NCBI GenBank assembly: GCA_020726505.1
Contig: JAHLEZ010000001.1
Location: forward strand, 558,001-622,000
Source of the DNA: Leptodontidium sp. MPI-SDFR-AT-0119
Lineage: Eukaryota; Ascomycota; Leotiomycetes; Helotiales; Leptodontidiaceae
Reading direction: 5' to 3'
Length of the DNA: 64,000 nucleotides
Below the pieces are notes generated by a model. That model was not told the DNA's origin. It worked only from the letters and a program-made list of their open reading frames with translations, and searched no databases. Positions 55,952 through 64,000 of this stretch are shown in pieces (position 1 is the first letter of the stretch; the number at the start of each line of letters is the position of its first letter). Position numbers and translations under genes: made by a program.

Positions 55952-56590
55952 CTAGACATCGGAAGGGAAGCCGGCTCGCACAAAGGGATCTTGACCAGGG
56001 TTGGGATTGCTACCACTAGCTTGCCCAAATCTTTGCTCGGCTCTGTTGTTATTCCGCTCGGAATCTCTGTCTCTCCTGCGACTAGCATCACGATTCCTCA
56101 CGTGCTTTATCATTTGGATGAGGTATCCGATGTACGCCATGTCGAATAACAGTGCGGCGAGGGAGAATCCGAGACCCAGACCGGTGGCAACCGGGATTTC
56201 GGCTTTCTTCATCTTCAATCTACCAAAGTCTATACCGGAGATTACTGTGCCAGTGGAAGCCAGGGAGAACCAAAGAAGTTTTACCCCAATTCGGGGAAGG
56301 AAACAGTTGGCATTCTTGCGGCTGCGCCAGATAGCGAAGAAAACGTCGTCCATGACGCCCAGGCCACACTTTGAACGATACCATTAGCTTTGAACATCTA
56401 ACTGAATTCGTGACTTTATCCAACTCACACCGGAGACACTGAACCAGAACGGCACATAGTGCCACTGCGAATGCTTGGGTTTCAACTTTTCGTTCCAAAC
56501 AGCCGCCCCAACGTCCGCAAGCGCAAGCGCCAGACCAGCAAGGAAGAACCAAAAGGCCTTGGTGATCTTTGGAAGGGAGAGAGTTGGCAT
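55952..56590 (-). CDS. Small integral membrane protein, four predicted spans, 192 aa
   Basis: Two exons, 56429-56590 and 55952-56368, with GTGAGT...GCTAATG...AAAG. Start ATG 56590. Spans: AFWFFLAGLALALADVGAAV, HYVPFWFSVSG joined across the intron to CGLGVMDDVFFAIW, GVKLLWFSLASTGTVISGI and ATGLGLGFSLAALLFDMAYIGYLI. A basic, Arg-rich cytoplasmic tail follows (RNRDASRRRDRDSERNNN). The intron lies inside a conserved-looking loop. I do not recognise the family; its even composition and good splice signals support a real gene. Confidence 0.65.
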
Positions 56591-57534
56591 TTCGAAAGAA
56601 AGGAGGAAGGAGGAAGATTCAATTCAAGTTTCTTTACAAGTTACTTTTACAAGAAGACACTGGCGGCTTTCGAAACGCTGGAACGCTGGCCAAAATGAAA
56701 TTCCTAACAAGAACACGAAGTAAACATCAACATCTACCTTCAAATCGCCCCTTCCAGTTTAGGAATCCTCAAAATTGCTCCTTCCCCAAGACCACCAATT
56801 TCAATCCGGCCGTGCCCAGAGCTGGTTCGAAGTCGCCACAAGAATATCATAACAAATCAAAAGCTGGAGCGACTCCCGAGCCTGCGAAAAGGAAAAGGTT
56901 ACGAAATGCAAATGGCAGAAATTGAAGTTTTTGACCCTTCACCACATTTGGATGTCTTTTCTCGTTGGAGGAAAGCTCAAGGTTCGTTATTATCAAATTT
57001 GAGCGCAATCCAAACAATAATACAAAGCTTTACATCCAGAAATGAAGTCAGCCAGCTTGTTCCTCGTCGGACGACGGGGGTTGCATTTCGGGCAACTGAT
57101 GTCAATACAGCGAAGCGAGTCTCAGGGGCTCACTAACTGAACTAACCCCTGCAATACTTGATGCTTTGCTAGTTTGCCTCCAGCTGGTCAGGTCAGCAAG
57201 AACCTCAGTCCTGCTACTGTGCTCTAGGGGAGACATACGAGAGGCGACGAATTTATCTTATTTATTTAAATTTTAAAATTGGGGACAGGGATGAGCAGCC
57301 GTCTGACAGCAGTCTCAGAAAGGTGCGGACGCGAGGGAAGAAAGCCTTTTGTGAAGCGTTGCACATAATATTCTTAGAACTTCACCGAGCTGCTCGTCGG
57401 GTATCTTTAGAAAGCGTAAGTTCTTACTTTTCAGCCTGCAATTCTCAAGACGAGCGTTGTGTAATTAGGCCACTTATTGTCCACAGTTAGATGCGCTTAT
57501 TAAAACTTTCTAATTGTTAAAAATGCATGGTGAT
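56591..57534. other. Intergenic region upstream of the orphan membrane-protein gene
   Basis: It contains plus-strand frames 56569-56925 (from ATG 56695: MKFLTRTRSKHQHLPS) and 56906-57136 (MAEIEVFDPSPHLDVF). They overlap by 20 nt in different frames and might be parts of one small gene, but no intron joins them convincingly. The rest is AT-rich. Confidence 0.35.
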
Positions 57535-57776
57535 GTGTGGGCTACCGAAGGCGACTAGTGGCACTCGCTACCAAATTATACCTACTTAGGTGCTGTATGA
57601 CGAAAGATAAATCATCTCATTAGCTGCATGCGCCTCGCTTTATTAATTCGGGAACACGGACTCCTCATTGATATTTTAATTCTGTCAAATTCTGTTTACA
57701 AGGAGCAAGTTTTTCCTCACGAATAATTTTATAATACGTGGTTTGGAGGGACCACACCAGGGTTCGACAGTTGCCC
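57535..57776. repeat. Copy B: upstream sequence shared with 53929-54160
   Basis: Same ordered blocks as copy A, with small insertions (for example around 57577-57600). It is the immediate upstream region of the gene starting at 57780, so it likely contains its promoter. Confidence 0.6.
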
Positions 57777-57779
57777 AAC

Positions 57780-58673
57780 ATGGAGATCAAATTCTGGTGC
57801 GCATTCCTTGCAGCCTTCCATTTATTCTACATCCCGTTTTCGATGACTCTCAGATTTTTCCTCGATTCGTACCGTGTCACCTGGGACGCAATACTATTTA
57901 CTCTTGCCATCATGGAACTCATAACGATATTCATAGTCCCATGGATTTGGGTCATGGAGATATTATTCCATCGTGAAGAAATGGGAAGATACGAGTCTGA
58001 AACTATTGAGCCTTGCGACCGGTCACTCAGCATCCTCGAATCGGACTGTCGTCGTACGCTTTGGATGTGGACTCGACCAAATTTGACTCCGGATCAGCTT
58101 GCTTTCTGTCATGAGAATGCCATGCCCGACATGGATGGGTACGATCGCGAAGTAGAGGACTTCCGTGATTATCTCCTTTGGCGAAAGATTGACGGGAGAA
58201 GGATTTTCGAGACGAACCTGGATGAGAAAGACATGAAATATAAGGAGCTGGCGGAGTCTAACGGTCGCCTTCTCCTCTGGGTACTAGGTCATAGAGGCAA
58301 CATTCTACCTGTCTGGGCAAAACACGTGGAAAATCTTCCAGAAGGGAAGGAGAGATTTGATTCCATAAAAGAATTGTGTTTGCAATGCTTACGCCATGAG
58401 GATGATATTAAAACTGTTTGTCTTGAAGGATGGTCAAGAGGAATAAGTCCAGGATTATCTCTGGAATCTGAGAAACAGTGGCTTCGTAAAAACTGCTTGG
58501 AGAGAGTCAGGGGTGCAGTTTCTTATATGGAGCACCTCAGGGAGAAATCTGCACGATATGGAAAGCGACATACTTTTACGATATTTGGATACGAGGTGGG
58601 ATGCGCACTGATCAAGAGCGCTGGTGTGGTCCGCATGGACACTTCAGACCTCGAGGCTGGAAAAGAGTGCTAA
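57780..58673 (+). CDS. Orphan membrane protein, 297 aa
   Basis: Single exon from ATG 57780 (MEIKFWCAFLAAFHLFYIPF), four nt after the repeated upstream block; the frame is open slightly further 5' only from a GTG. Two N-terminal helices (about residues 4-27 and 37-61, AILFTLAIMELITIFIVPWIWV) anchor a charged cytoplasmic domain rich in Trp/Arg/Glu (CRRTLWMWTRPNLTPDQLAF, DYLLWRKIDGRR). Cys-containing CLQCLRHEDD is also present. No domain recognised. It may be lineage-specific. The frame is intact and codon use looks ordinary. Confidence 0.6.
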   Translation: MEIKFWCAFLAAFHLFYIPFSMTLRFFLDSYRVTWDAILFTLAIMELITIFIVPWIWVMEILFHREEMGRYESETIEPCDRSLSILESDCRRTLWMWTRPNLTPDQLAFCHENAMPDMDGYDREVEDFRDYLLWRKIDGRRIFETNLDEKDMKYKELAESNGRLLLWVLGHRGNILPVWAKHVENLPEGKERFDSIKELCLQCLRHEDDIKTVCLEGWSRGISPGLSLESEKQWLRKNCLERVRGAVSYMEHLREKSARYGKRHTFTIFGYEVGCALIKSAGVVRMDTSDLEAGKEC

Positions 58674-59241
58674 CTCACTCAAGACATAATCGAGTTTCAG
58701 ACTTGTAAATTAGATGAGAAGCATAGAAGTATTCAAGACAGAGCCAGTACAACAGGATAAAGATAGCCAAAGCACGAAATATCAAAGTGGCGGGATGTAT
58801 GTGGTACTTTGATTTGGCGTGTATTCTCGCAAATGAGCGAGTCTTTGTGTGATGTGAGTTTGGACAAGTCTTTACCTAATTGCCCTTCTTATCCTTCCAT
58901 CAAAAGTCTCCCTTAAAGATTTAAGAGTTTGGATAAAGAAAGCATGTTCTGATAATACAGGAAAGCCCTGTGACATAAATATGTTGTGCCTGGGATGAGA
59001 AGTAAATATTTTTTGATTAAGCGAGCTTGGTGCTGGGGAAATCGTTGATCTTCATTACTATGGGCAAAGCACTTATGTTCTCACTGACACAGTGCCTAAT
59101 TGTGCAAGTTCAAAGTGAGTAAATCAATCTTATTCGCGTAGTGTCGGTTTCATAAAGCTTGGCCCTCAAGGAATAGTTGTGACGAGTTACGCTGCAGCAA
59201 ATTTCCTAGATGCTAGCTAACCACAGGCTCAATCTCATTCA
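58674..59241. other. Convergent intergenic region, no gene seen
   Basis: The 3' regions of the orphan membrane-protein gene and CCA1. Confidence 0.6.
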
Positions 59242-61062
59242 TCAAGGCTTTGGTATCTTCAATTCCTCACTCCGCTTTCGTACCTCTTCAACAGCCTCCT
59301 TGTAATCCGCCACACCTGGATTGCGAAGTTGCCACTCCATGACCACCTCCAAAGCTGGACGCATCCACACTCCTGGTTTCACACCACCAAGCTCCTTGGA
59401 CAGCATTTTGCCATCGATTATACTTCGCTCAGCTGGTGCATCCATAATTTCCATGGCTTCCAGATGATCAATGAACTGCTGCCACTCGCTGAACAGACCC
59501 TCATATGCTATTAAAATGTCAGCTGGGGACAAATTCGCTGATGCTGAAAAAAGCTTACATTTGGAATTTCTCTTCAAGGCTTCAACCAAAAGAGAAAACA
59601 GAGCCTGCAACCGCCAATGTCCACCTTGCGCATCCCACCTCCGAATAGTCATCCCGACCACATCTCGCTTAGATGTGTACTCCATCTTTCCCACAATCGC
59701 ATTTTTCAAAGCCGTGATCTCCTCGTGGTGTCGGAAGGCCCCGGTAACCACATTGCAAATTTTGTTTTCACACTTGATTCCTTCTCGAACAACCATACTA
59801 CCTAGAGGGGGAGGTAACTTGCCACCAGGTTTTGCGGGCTGTGGAAGTGGCATCTGAGACCAGGGTGTGATGGCTGCGAGGACCCAGCTTAGGTACTTTG
59901 CATCGTCGGAGCGGACTAGGGATTGGTAGATAGAACCGGGCGTTTCGTTTGATTTGAGTTCGTTCAAGCATGTGTAAGCGATGGCCCAGTTGTCCGTCGT
60001 AGGTGCGGAGTTTCCTGGTGTTGTTGGGTCTGTAAAGATGGCGGAGTAGAGGCCAAGACGATCAATCAATTGGAGAGAGCCCATGGGATCATTTCCTAAA
60101 ATCGTATTAGTATAAATGTGACAATGTTTTGTCTTCTTTGTGAATGATCAACCTTTTAGCATTTTCTCTAATTCAACGCCAACCCGCTCTCGACTGATCT
60201 TCAACTTCAAAGCCTCCATAACAGCATGGTCGCTCATAGAAGCTTCCGAGGCAGGATCAATACTGAATCCCAACCGACTTGCAAATCGAACCAGCCTCAA
60301 CACTCGCAGAGGATCGTCTGTGAATGTTGTTTTTGGCTCGAGGGGAGTTCGGATCCGACGAGCAGCAAGGTCTTGGATTCCTGATGTGAAGTCTTCAACC
60401 AGGTCGGTGCGGAGGTTGTAGAAGAGAGCATTGATCGTAGCATCACGTCTTAAAGCGTCCTCCTCTGCAGTGCCAAATTCCATTTGAGGATTTCGGCTGT
60501 CTTTTGAATAGGTCTCCTTCCGCAAATTGACGAAATCCACATCGAATCCGAAAATCTTAGTAGTGGCCGTCTCGAGATGCTTCGACTTTTCCGGATTTGC
60601 CAGGATCTTGTGCAGGTTGCCCAAATCCTTGGCCTCCAAAGCATGTTTCTTCAGGTTCTCCTCGTTCTTGAGATATTCTTGCATCTTGGTACTGAAGGCA
60701 TAGCCTGTCATGGCATTGATGGCCGTGTCGATGTCATGACTGGGAATGTCGAGAAGCTTGTCTCGGACCCATCCTCCTGCAAATCTGAGCTCAATCTTCT
60801 CTTTGATCTCCTTGGACTCGTCGATATATCTGGCAACATCAAGTAAGAGCTCCCTTAATTGACTCTCCCGTGGGGTGAGCTTGATTTGCGTGGTAGCCAT
60901 CTTGCCTCTAGACCTCTTGGATTGCGGAAGCTCCTCGATCTCAGATTGCTTTCGTTTCATATGAGGACATGAAGAAAATACTCTGGTGGGGGTGACTGCA
61001 AGTGTGACTCGACAAAATCTAAGGAGGGAACTGGTGAAGAATGTTACTCGGTGAAGACTCAT
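59242..61062 (-). CDS. CCA1: tRNA CCA-adding enzyme (nucleotidyltransferase), 570 aa
   Basis: Three exons: 60153-61062, 59559-60095 and 59242-59507. The first intron (GTTGAT donor) joins EKMLKG to GNDPMGSL. The 51-nt second intron has GTAAGC and CTGAC and is open in frame. Class II CCA-enzyme motifs are all present: RFAGGWVRDKLL, the catalytic DIDTAI (DxD), RRDATINALFYNL, EDFTSGIQDLAARRIRTPL and TDDPLRVLRLVRFASRLGF. It adds CCA to tRNA 3' ends. From Met1 the protein begins with an Arg-rich, acid-free presequence (MSLHRVTFFTSSLLRFCR), expected for mitochondria. Met35 (MKRKQSEIEELPQSKRSR) would give a form with a basic nuclear-type signal, as with alternative starts in yeast Cca1. It diverges from TRS85. 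Confidence 0.95.
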
Positions 61063-61575
61063 CAGCCTGATCTAAGTCTAGTGACTTTGCTGAGAAAATG
61101 TCATGAAATTATGCGCATAACTAAATTGTTAACGAAGTTCGTCTATTCACAACCTGTCGCTCGCTCCAAGAGAAAATTGTCGTGATGTTCACAGAAAATA
61201 GCCAGTCACGTGAAGATAAAGATATTGGTGATCGCTGAGGTGTCTTGAAGTATGTCTCCGTTCAGTATATTGCGCCACCAGCTCTTCGGTATGCACAACA
61301 AAGGGATCGACCCAAGGAGAGTTGTTTGAGGACATATGCGATTCTGAATTCCATGTCGACTACAGCAATTGCTAAGGGCGCCCAGTTCCATCAGGTACAG
61401 CCTTGCAGAACTCCCTACGTACCCAAGTAGAGTCTGGACCCGATTCATTGCTGACAGTCCGCTCTCTTTCAGTTGTTTGGTTTCAATCCACGCGCATGTT
61501 GCTGCGCAGGCTCCTAGCCACTGAGCGACAAAACGAAACCTCTTTACTTGCGGGCAAGATCCTGTGCTGGTCTTC
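61063..61575. promoter_or_regulatory. Divergent promoter region of CCA1 and TRS85
   Basis: About 510 nt. A plus-strand ATG at about 61352 opens STTAIAKGAQFHQ followed by a GTACAG; it could be an upstream exon or uORF of TRS85, but I could not join it in frame with confidence. Confidence 0.5.
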
Positions 61576-63915
61576 ATGACACCTCTTAACCATGCCTCGC
61601 CCTTCGAGCCACCGGAACCGCCCTCAGGAGCTGCCTCCCTAAGACTTCCAAAGATCCGGGCATCTACAGACACTTTGGCATCCTCAATATCTACCCTGCC
61701 ATACCGAGCCTCGAATGCCTCTGTTTCGTCTCTGTTTGCCTCCACATCTACGCCAACAGGTTCCCGCTCTGTGTCTCCGAGTGGGCTTGGAACCCCTTCA
61801 CGCATGTCTGGTTCTGTATTTGGTGGAACACCGGGAGAGGGCACACAGTTGGCAGCGGCAGACAGGCCGGAAGATCCTCGAAATCTTATTCTCCAGGCTT
61901 TTGTACCCCATATAGCGGTTCATACATCCGCAGATACCCAAGAACTGGTGAAGGACAAAGGCTTTGATGGGGGATTGTGGGAGTTACTACGGCCATTTGG
62001 GGAGCGAGTGCAGGGCAAGGTTACCGTGCGGGACAGCATAGGTGCAGGCAGGTCATGGGAAGACTTCGCGGTACGATTTGTCCAATTGGGAGATGGGCTG
62101 GAGGTTGCTGAAGGTGCTCCGGGTTCTCGGAAGAGTGGAGAAGGGAAGGTTCCAATATCTAATGGAAGCAAATCAATACCGGCCTCAGTCGCGGCCCAGC
62201 GTGCCAGGACTGGAGGGGATATTGCTCCGATCGAGACGCTGGTCGATCGACATTTAACACATGCCGAGGAATACCCAAACATGGATGGGGATGACTACCT
62301 GACCTTCAAGGATTCACATTTGAGGAGCCCCGACGTACCTTCGCCGTTCTATACTTTATATCTCCGGAGATTGTTGTCTGGGATCCCTCTGGCACCTCAC
62401 GAGACCTTTTCCCATCCAGTGGCTTGTGTTATTGCGATCAGTTCGAGAAATGCAAGCCCAATCGAGACCCTTCGCAAGCTGTACGACGAGTCAAGTTATG
62501 GTGAGAAACGTCTGCCTCTGTGGGTAAACAACGAATATTTGAGGTATTATGTTCTGGTGCATGATGAGGAACGGGACGACGTCACGAAATCCATAACATT
62601 GTTTGAACAGATGAAACGTCATTTTGGTCTTCACTGTCACTTGCTCAGACTTAGAAGCACCCAATGTGTAGCATCAGACGACGATAGCGTTGAACTGCCT
62701 CGATGCGAGTGGTTGTCTGCTTCAGAAGAAATGGCTGTAATCCGAGCTCGAGAATTGGAAGAGGATGTCGAGGATCCGCATCCGTTTATCTTCGAGTCAG
62801 ATACCACTGCCATCAGGACGTTCATTCGAGAAATGGTCACCCAATCTATTGTTCCTTCAATGGAAAGATGTGTCGCTACTTGGAATGACCAAGTTGCTTC
62901 CCGGAGGCGCGGTCTTAGTGGACGTATTACCAACATAACGAAGAAGTGGTCTGTATTTGGAGGAAGTTCCAGGACCTCTTCAAATGGATCAACTTCAAGT
63001 GGTGGGAGTGGAAACTATGATGCGTTACAGGGCTTCTACCGACCAGACACGCCTGAAGCCATAATGCGAAAACTAGCAGACTATGCATTCATGCTTCGAG
63101 ATTGGAAGTTAGCCCAGTCTACCTACGATTTGCTACGATCCGATTTCAACAATGACAATGCTTGGAAGTACCATGCTGCTGCAAACGAGATGGCTGCAAT
63201 CAGCACGCTGATGAATGCACAGTCAATGAGTTCTAAAATCAGGTCGGAGACTATTGACAAGTGGCTTGAAGCATCTCAATATTCTTACATCACCAGATGC
63301 GGAGCATCCTATGGTGCATTGCGGTCTGTTGCGTTAGTGATGGAACTACTGAGACTTCGAGGTGGGTCGGCTACCGAAGATGCTGCGAATTGGGGTCAGC
63401 GTCTTCTAGACCTGAAAGTTGTGGGTGTTGTCGGTGATGCCCTGATCAGGGAACGCATTGCGGCATGCTATGCTTCAAAGAAAGGCTCTGGTTCTGGGAT
63501 GTGGGGTGCCAGGATGAGGAAATCGGCTTGGTGGAGTGTTCGAGCAGCAGATTCGTGGTTGACGCTTGGCAAACCTCAGCAATCAAAACAACGTCTGGAT
63601 GAAGCTATTGCGAAATACTCATCTATGGCCAACAAAGACAACATTTCGAACTTCTCTGGGGCAAGTGATTTTATTCAGTCACTGCAAAGAGAGGTTCAAT
63701 TAGCCCTATACCCAGAGTCTGGCATTGAAGGCCCTGGGGTTGAAGATTTGATCGACACATCAATAGAGGAGAGTCAGGCTTTCACTTCACGCCCGCATCG
63801 AAGGAGTCTAATGGGTGCAGCGCCACCCATAGCAAGTCTCGAATCAGCTCCTCTTCATGGAGACCTAGTAGAAGAAGGTAACGGCGATGGACCGAAGTCT
63901 GATCAGTTTGAGTGA
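61576..63915 (+). CDS. TRS85: TRAPPIII subunit Trs85 (TRAPPC8-like), 779 aa
   Basis: Single exon; ATG 61576 (MTPLNHASPFEPPEPP) is the first in frame after a GTG. A Ser-rich, disordered N-terminus (about 100 aa) precedes the Trs85 domain. It begins NLILQAFVPHIAVHTSADTQ and continues with GLWELLRPFGERVQGKVTVRDS and SWEDFAVRFVQ. Later blocks are RLPLWVNNEYLRYYVLVHDE, FIREMVTQSIVPSMERCVATWNDQV, RITNITKKWSVFGG and the TPEAIMRKLADYAFMLRDWKLAQSTYDLLRSDF helical repeat region. Trs85 directs the TRAPPIII Ypt1 exchange factor to pre-autophagosomal and Golgi membranes. The frame is complete with the stop at 63913-63915. Confidence 0.93.
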   Translation: MTPLNHASPFEPPEPPSGAASLRLPKIRASTDTLASSISTLPYRASNASVSSLFASTSTPTGSRSVSPSGLGTPSRMSGSVFGGTPGEGTQLAAADRPEDPRNLILQAFVPHIAVHTSADTQELVKDKGFDGGLWELLRPFGERVQGKVTVRDSIGAGRSWEDFAVRFVQLGDGLEVAEGAPGSRKSGEGKVPISNGSKSIPASVAAQRARTGGDIAPIETLVDRHLTHAEEYPNMDGDDYLTFKDSHLRSPDVPSPFYTLYLRRLLSGIPLAPHETFSHPVACVIAISSRNASPIETLRKLYDESSYGEKRLPLWVNNEYLRYYVLVHDEERDDVTKSITLFEQMKRHFGLHCHLLRLRSTQCVASDDDSVELPRCEWLSASEEMAVIRARELEEDVEDPHPFIFESDTTAIRTFIREMVTQSIVPSMERCVATWNDQVASRRRGLSGRITNITKKWSVFGGSSRTSSNGSTSSGGSGNYDALQGFYRPDTPEAIMRKLADYAFMLRDWKLAQSTYDLLRSDFNNDNAWKYHAAANEMAAISTLMNAQSMSSKIRSETIDKWLEASQYSYITRCGASYGALRSVALVMELLRLRGGSATEDAANWGQRLLDLKVVGVVGDALIRERIAACYASKKGSGSGMWGARMRKSAWWSVRAADSWLTLGKPQQSKQRLDEAIAKYSSMANKDNISNFSGASDFIQSLQREVQLALYPESGIEGPGVEDLIDTSIEESQAFTSRPHRRSLMGAAPPIASLESAPLHGDLVEEGNGDGPKSDQFE

Positions 63916-64000
63916 GAGGAGATTGTTACAATGGAGTGCTTATTTCTGCACATATTCGAGCGGCCATAGGTTTGGAGGAGCATTGGGATGGCGTTGGGTG

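Noticed and set aside
61206..61844. 212-codon minus-strand open frame
   Set aside because: It is largely antisense to the TRS85 coding start and has no domain; a shadow frame.
1..64000. CRISPR array, insertion sequence, or secondary-metabolite cluster
   Set aside because: No regularly spaced repeats, transposase or backbone synthase was found; the wax-synthase-like gene stands alone.

Overview
This is nuclear DNA of a filamentous ascomycete (Pezizomycotina). The evidence is short introns of about 47-120 nt with GTANGT donors and CTAAC/CTGAC branch sites, fungal-only families (DUF6594, DUF3433, SAT4-type rhodopsin-domain proteins, fungal wax-synthase-like MBOAT), a hybrid histidine kinase, and conserved housekeeping genes lying between lineage-specific ones. 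Gene content is compatible with Leotiomycetes, but that placement is only inference. Nothing bacterial and no intact transposon was seen.

Left part (1-12.8 kb): the 3'-truncated, non-mobile reverse transcriptase gene rvt (minus), a possible tiny spliced gene for a 37-aa membrane protein, a DUF6594 membrane protein (minus) with a broken membrane-protein reading frame just upstream, a retropepsin-like protein (plus), and a SAT4/rhodopsin-domain gene whose frame is disturbed between TM2 and TM3.

Centre-left (12.8-31.7 kb): a gamma-glutamylcyclotransferase-like protein, a bacterial-type poly(ADP-ribose) glycohydrolase, a secreted protein with a possible ADP-ribosyltransferase-like core, a broken aminoglycoside-phosphotransferase-like gene (minus), two head-to-tail C2H2 zinc-finger genes, a long membrane gene that appears to join a Cys-rich ectodomain to DUF3433, an unrecognised basic protein, a wax-synthase-like acyltransferase (minus), and an F-box-like pseudogene with two in-frame TAG codons (minus).

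Centre-right (31.7-53 kb): a GPI-anchored Ser/Thr-rich wall protein, a long gene-poor leader, a hybrid histidine kinase, an O-fucosyltransferase-like type II membrane enzyme, TTI2, FIG4 (minus), a J-domain protein divergent from FIG4, and a YeeE/YedE sulfur transporter (minus).

Right part (53-64 kb): a gene-poor stretch with two diverged copies of one upstream sequence, a 192-aa four-span membrane protein (minus), an orphan two-span membrane protein (plus), the tRNA CCA-adding enzyme with an apparent mitochondrial presequence (minus), and divergent from it the TRAPPIII subunit TRS85.

There is no operon-like pathway. The housekeeping genes serve unrelated processes: tRNA maturation, PI(3,5)P2 turnover, PIKK assembly, vesicle tethering and ADP-ribose removal. 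The striking features are two domesticated retroelement-type proteins within 9 kb, and several family genes broken by stop codons that single C-to-T changes at CpA would explain.
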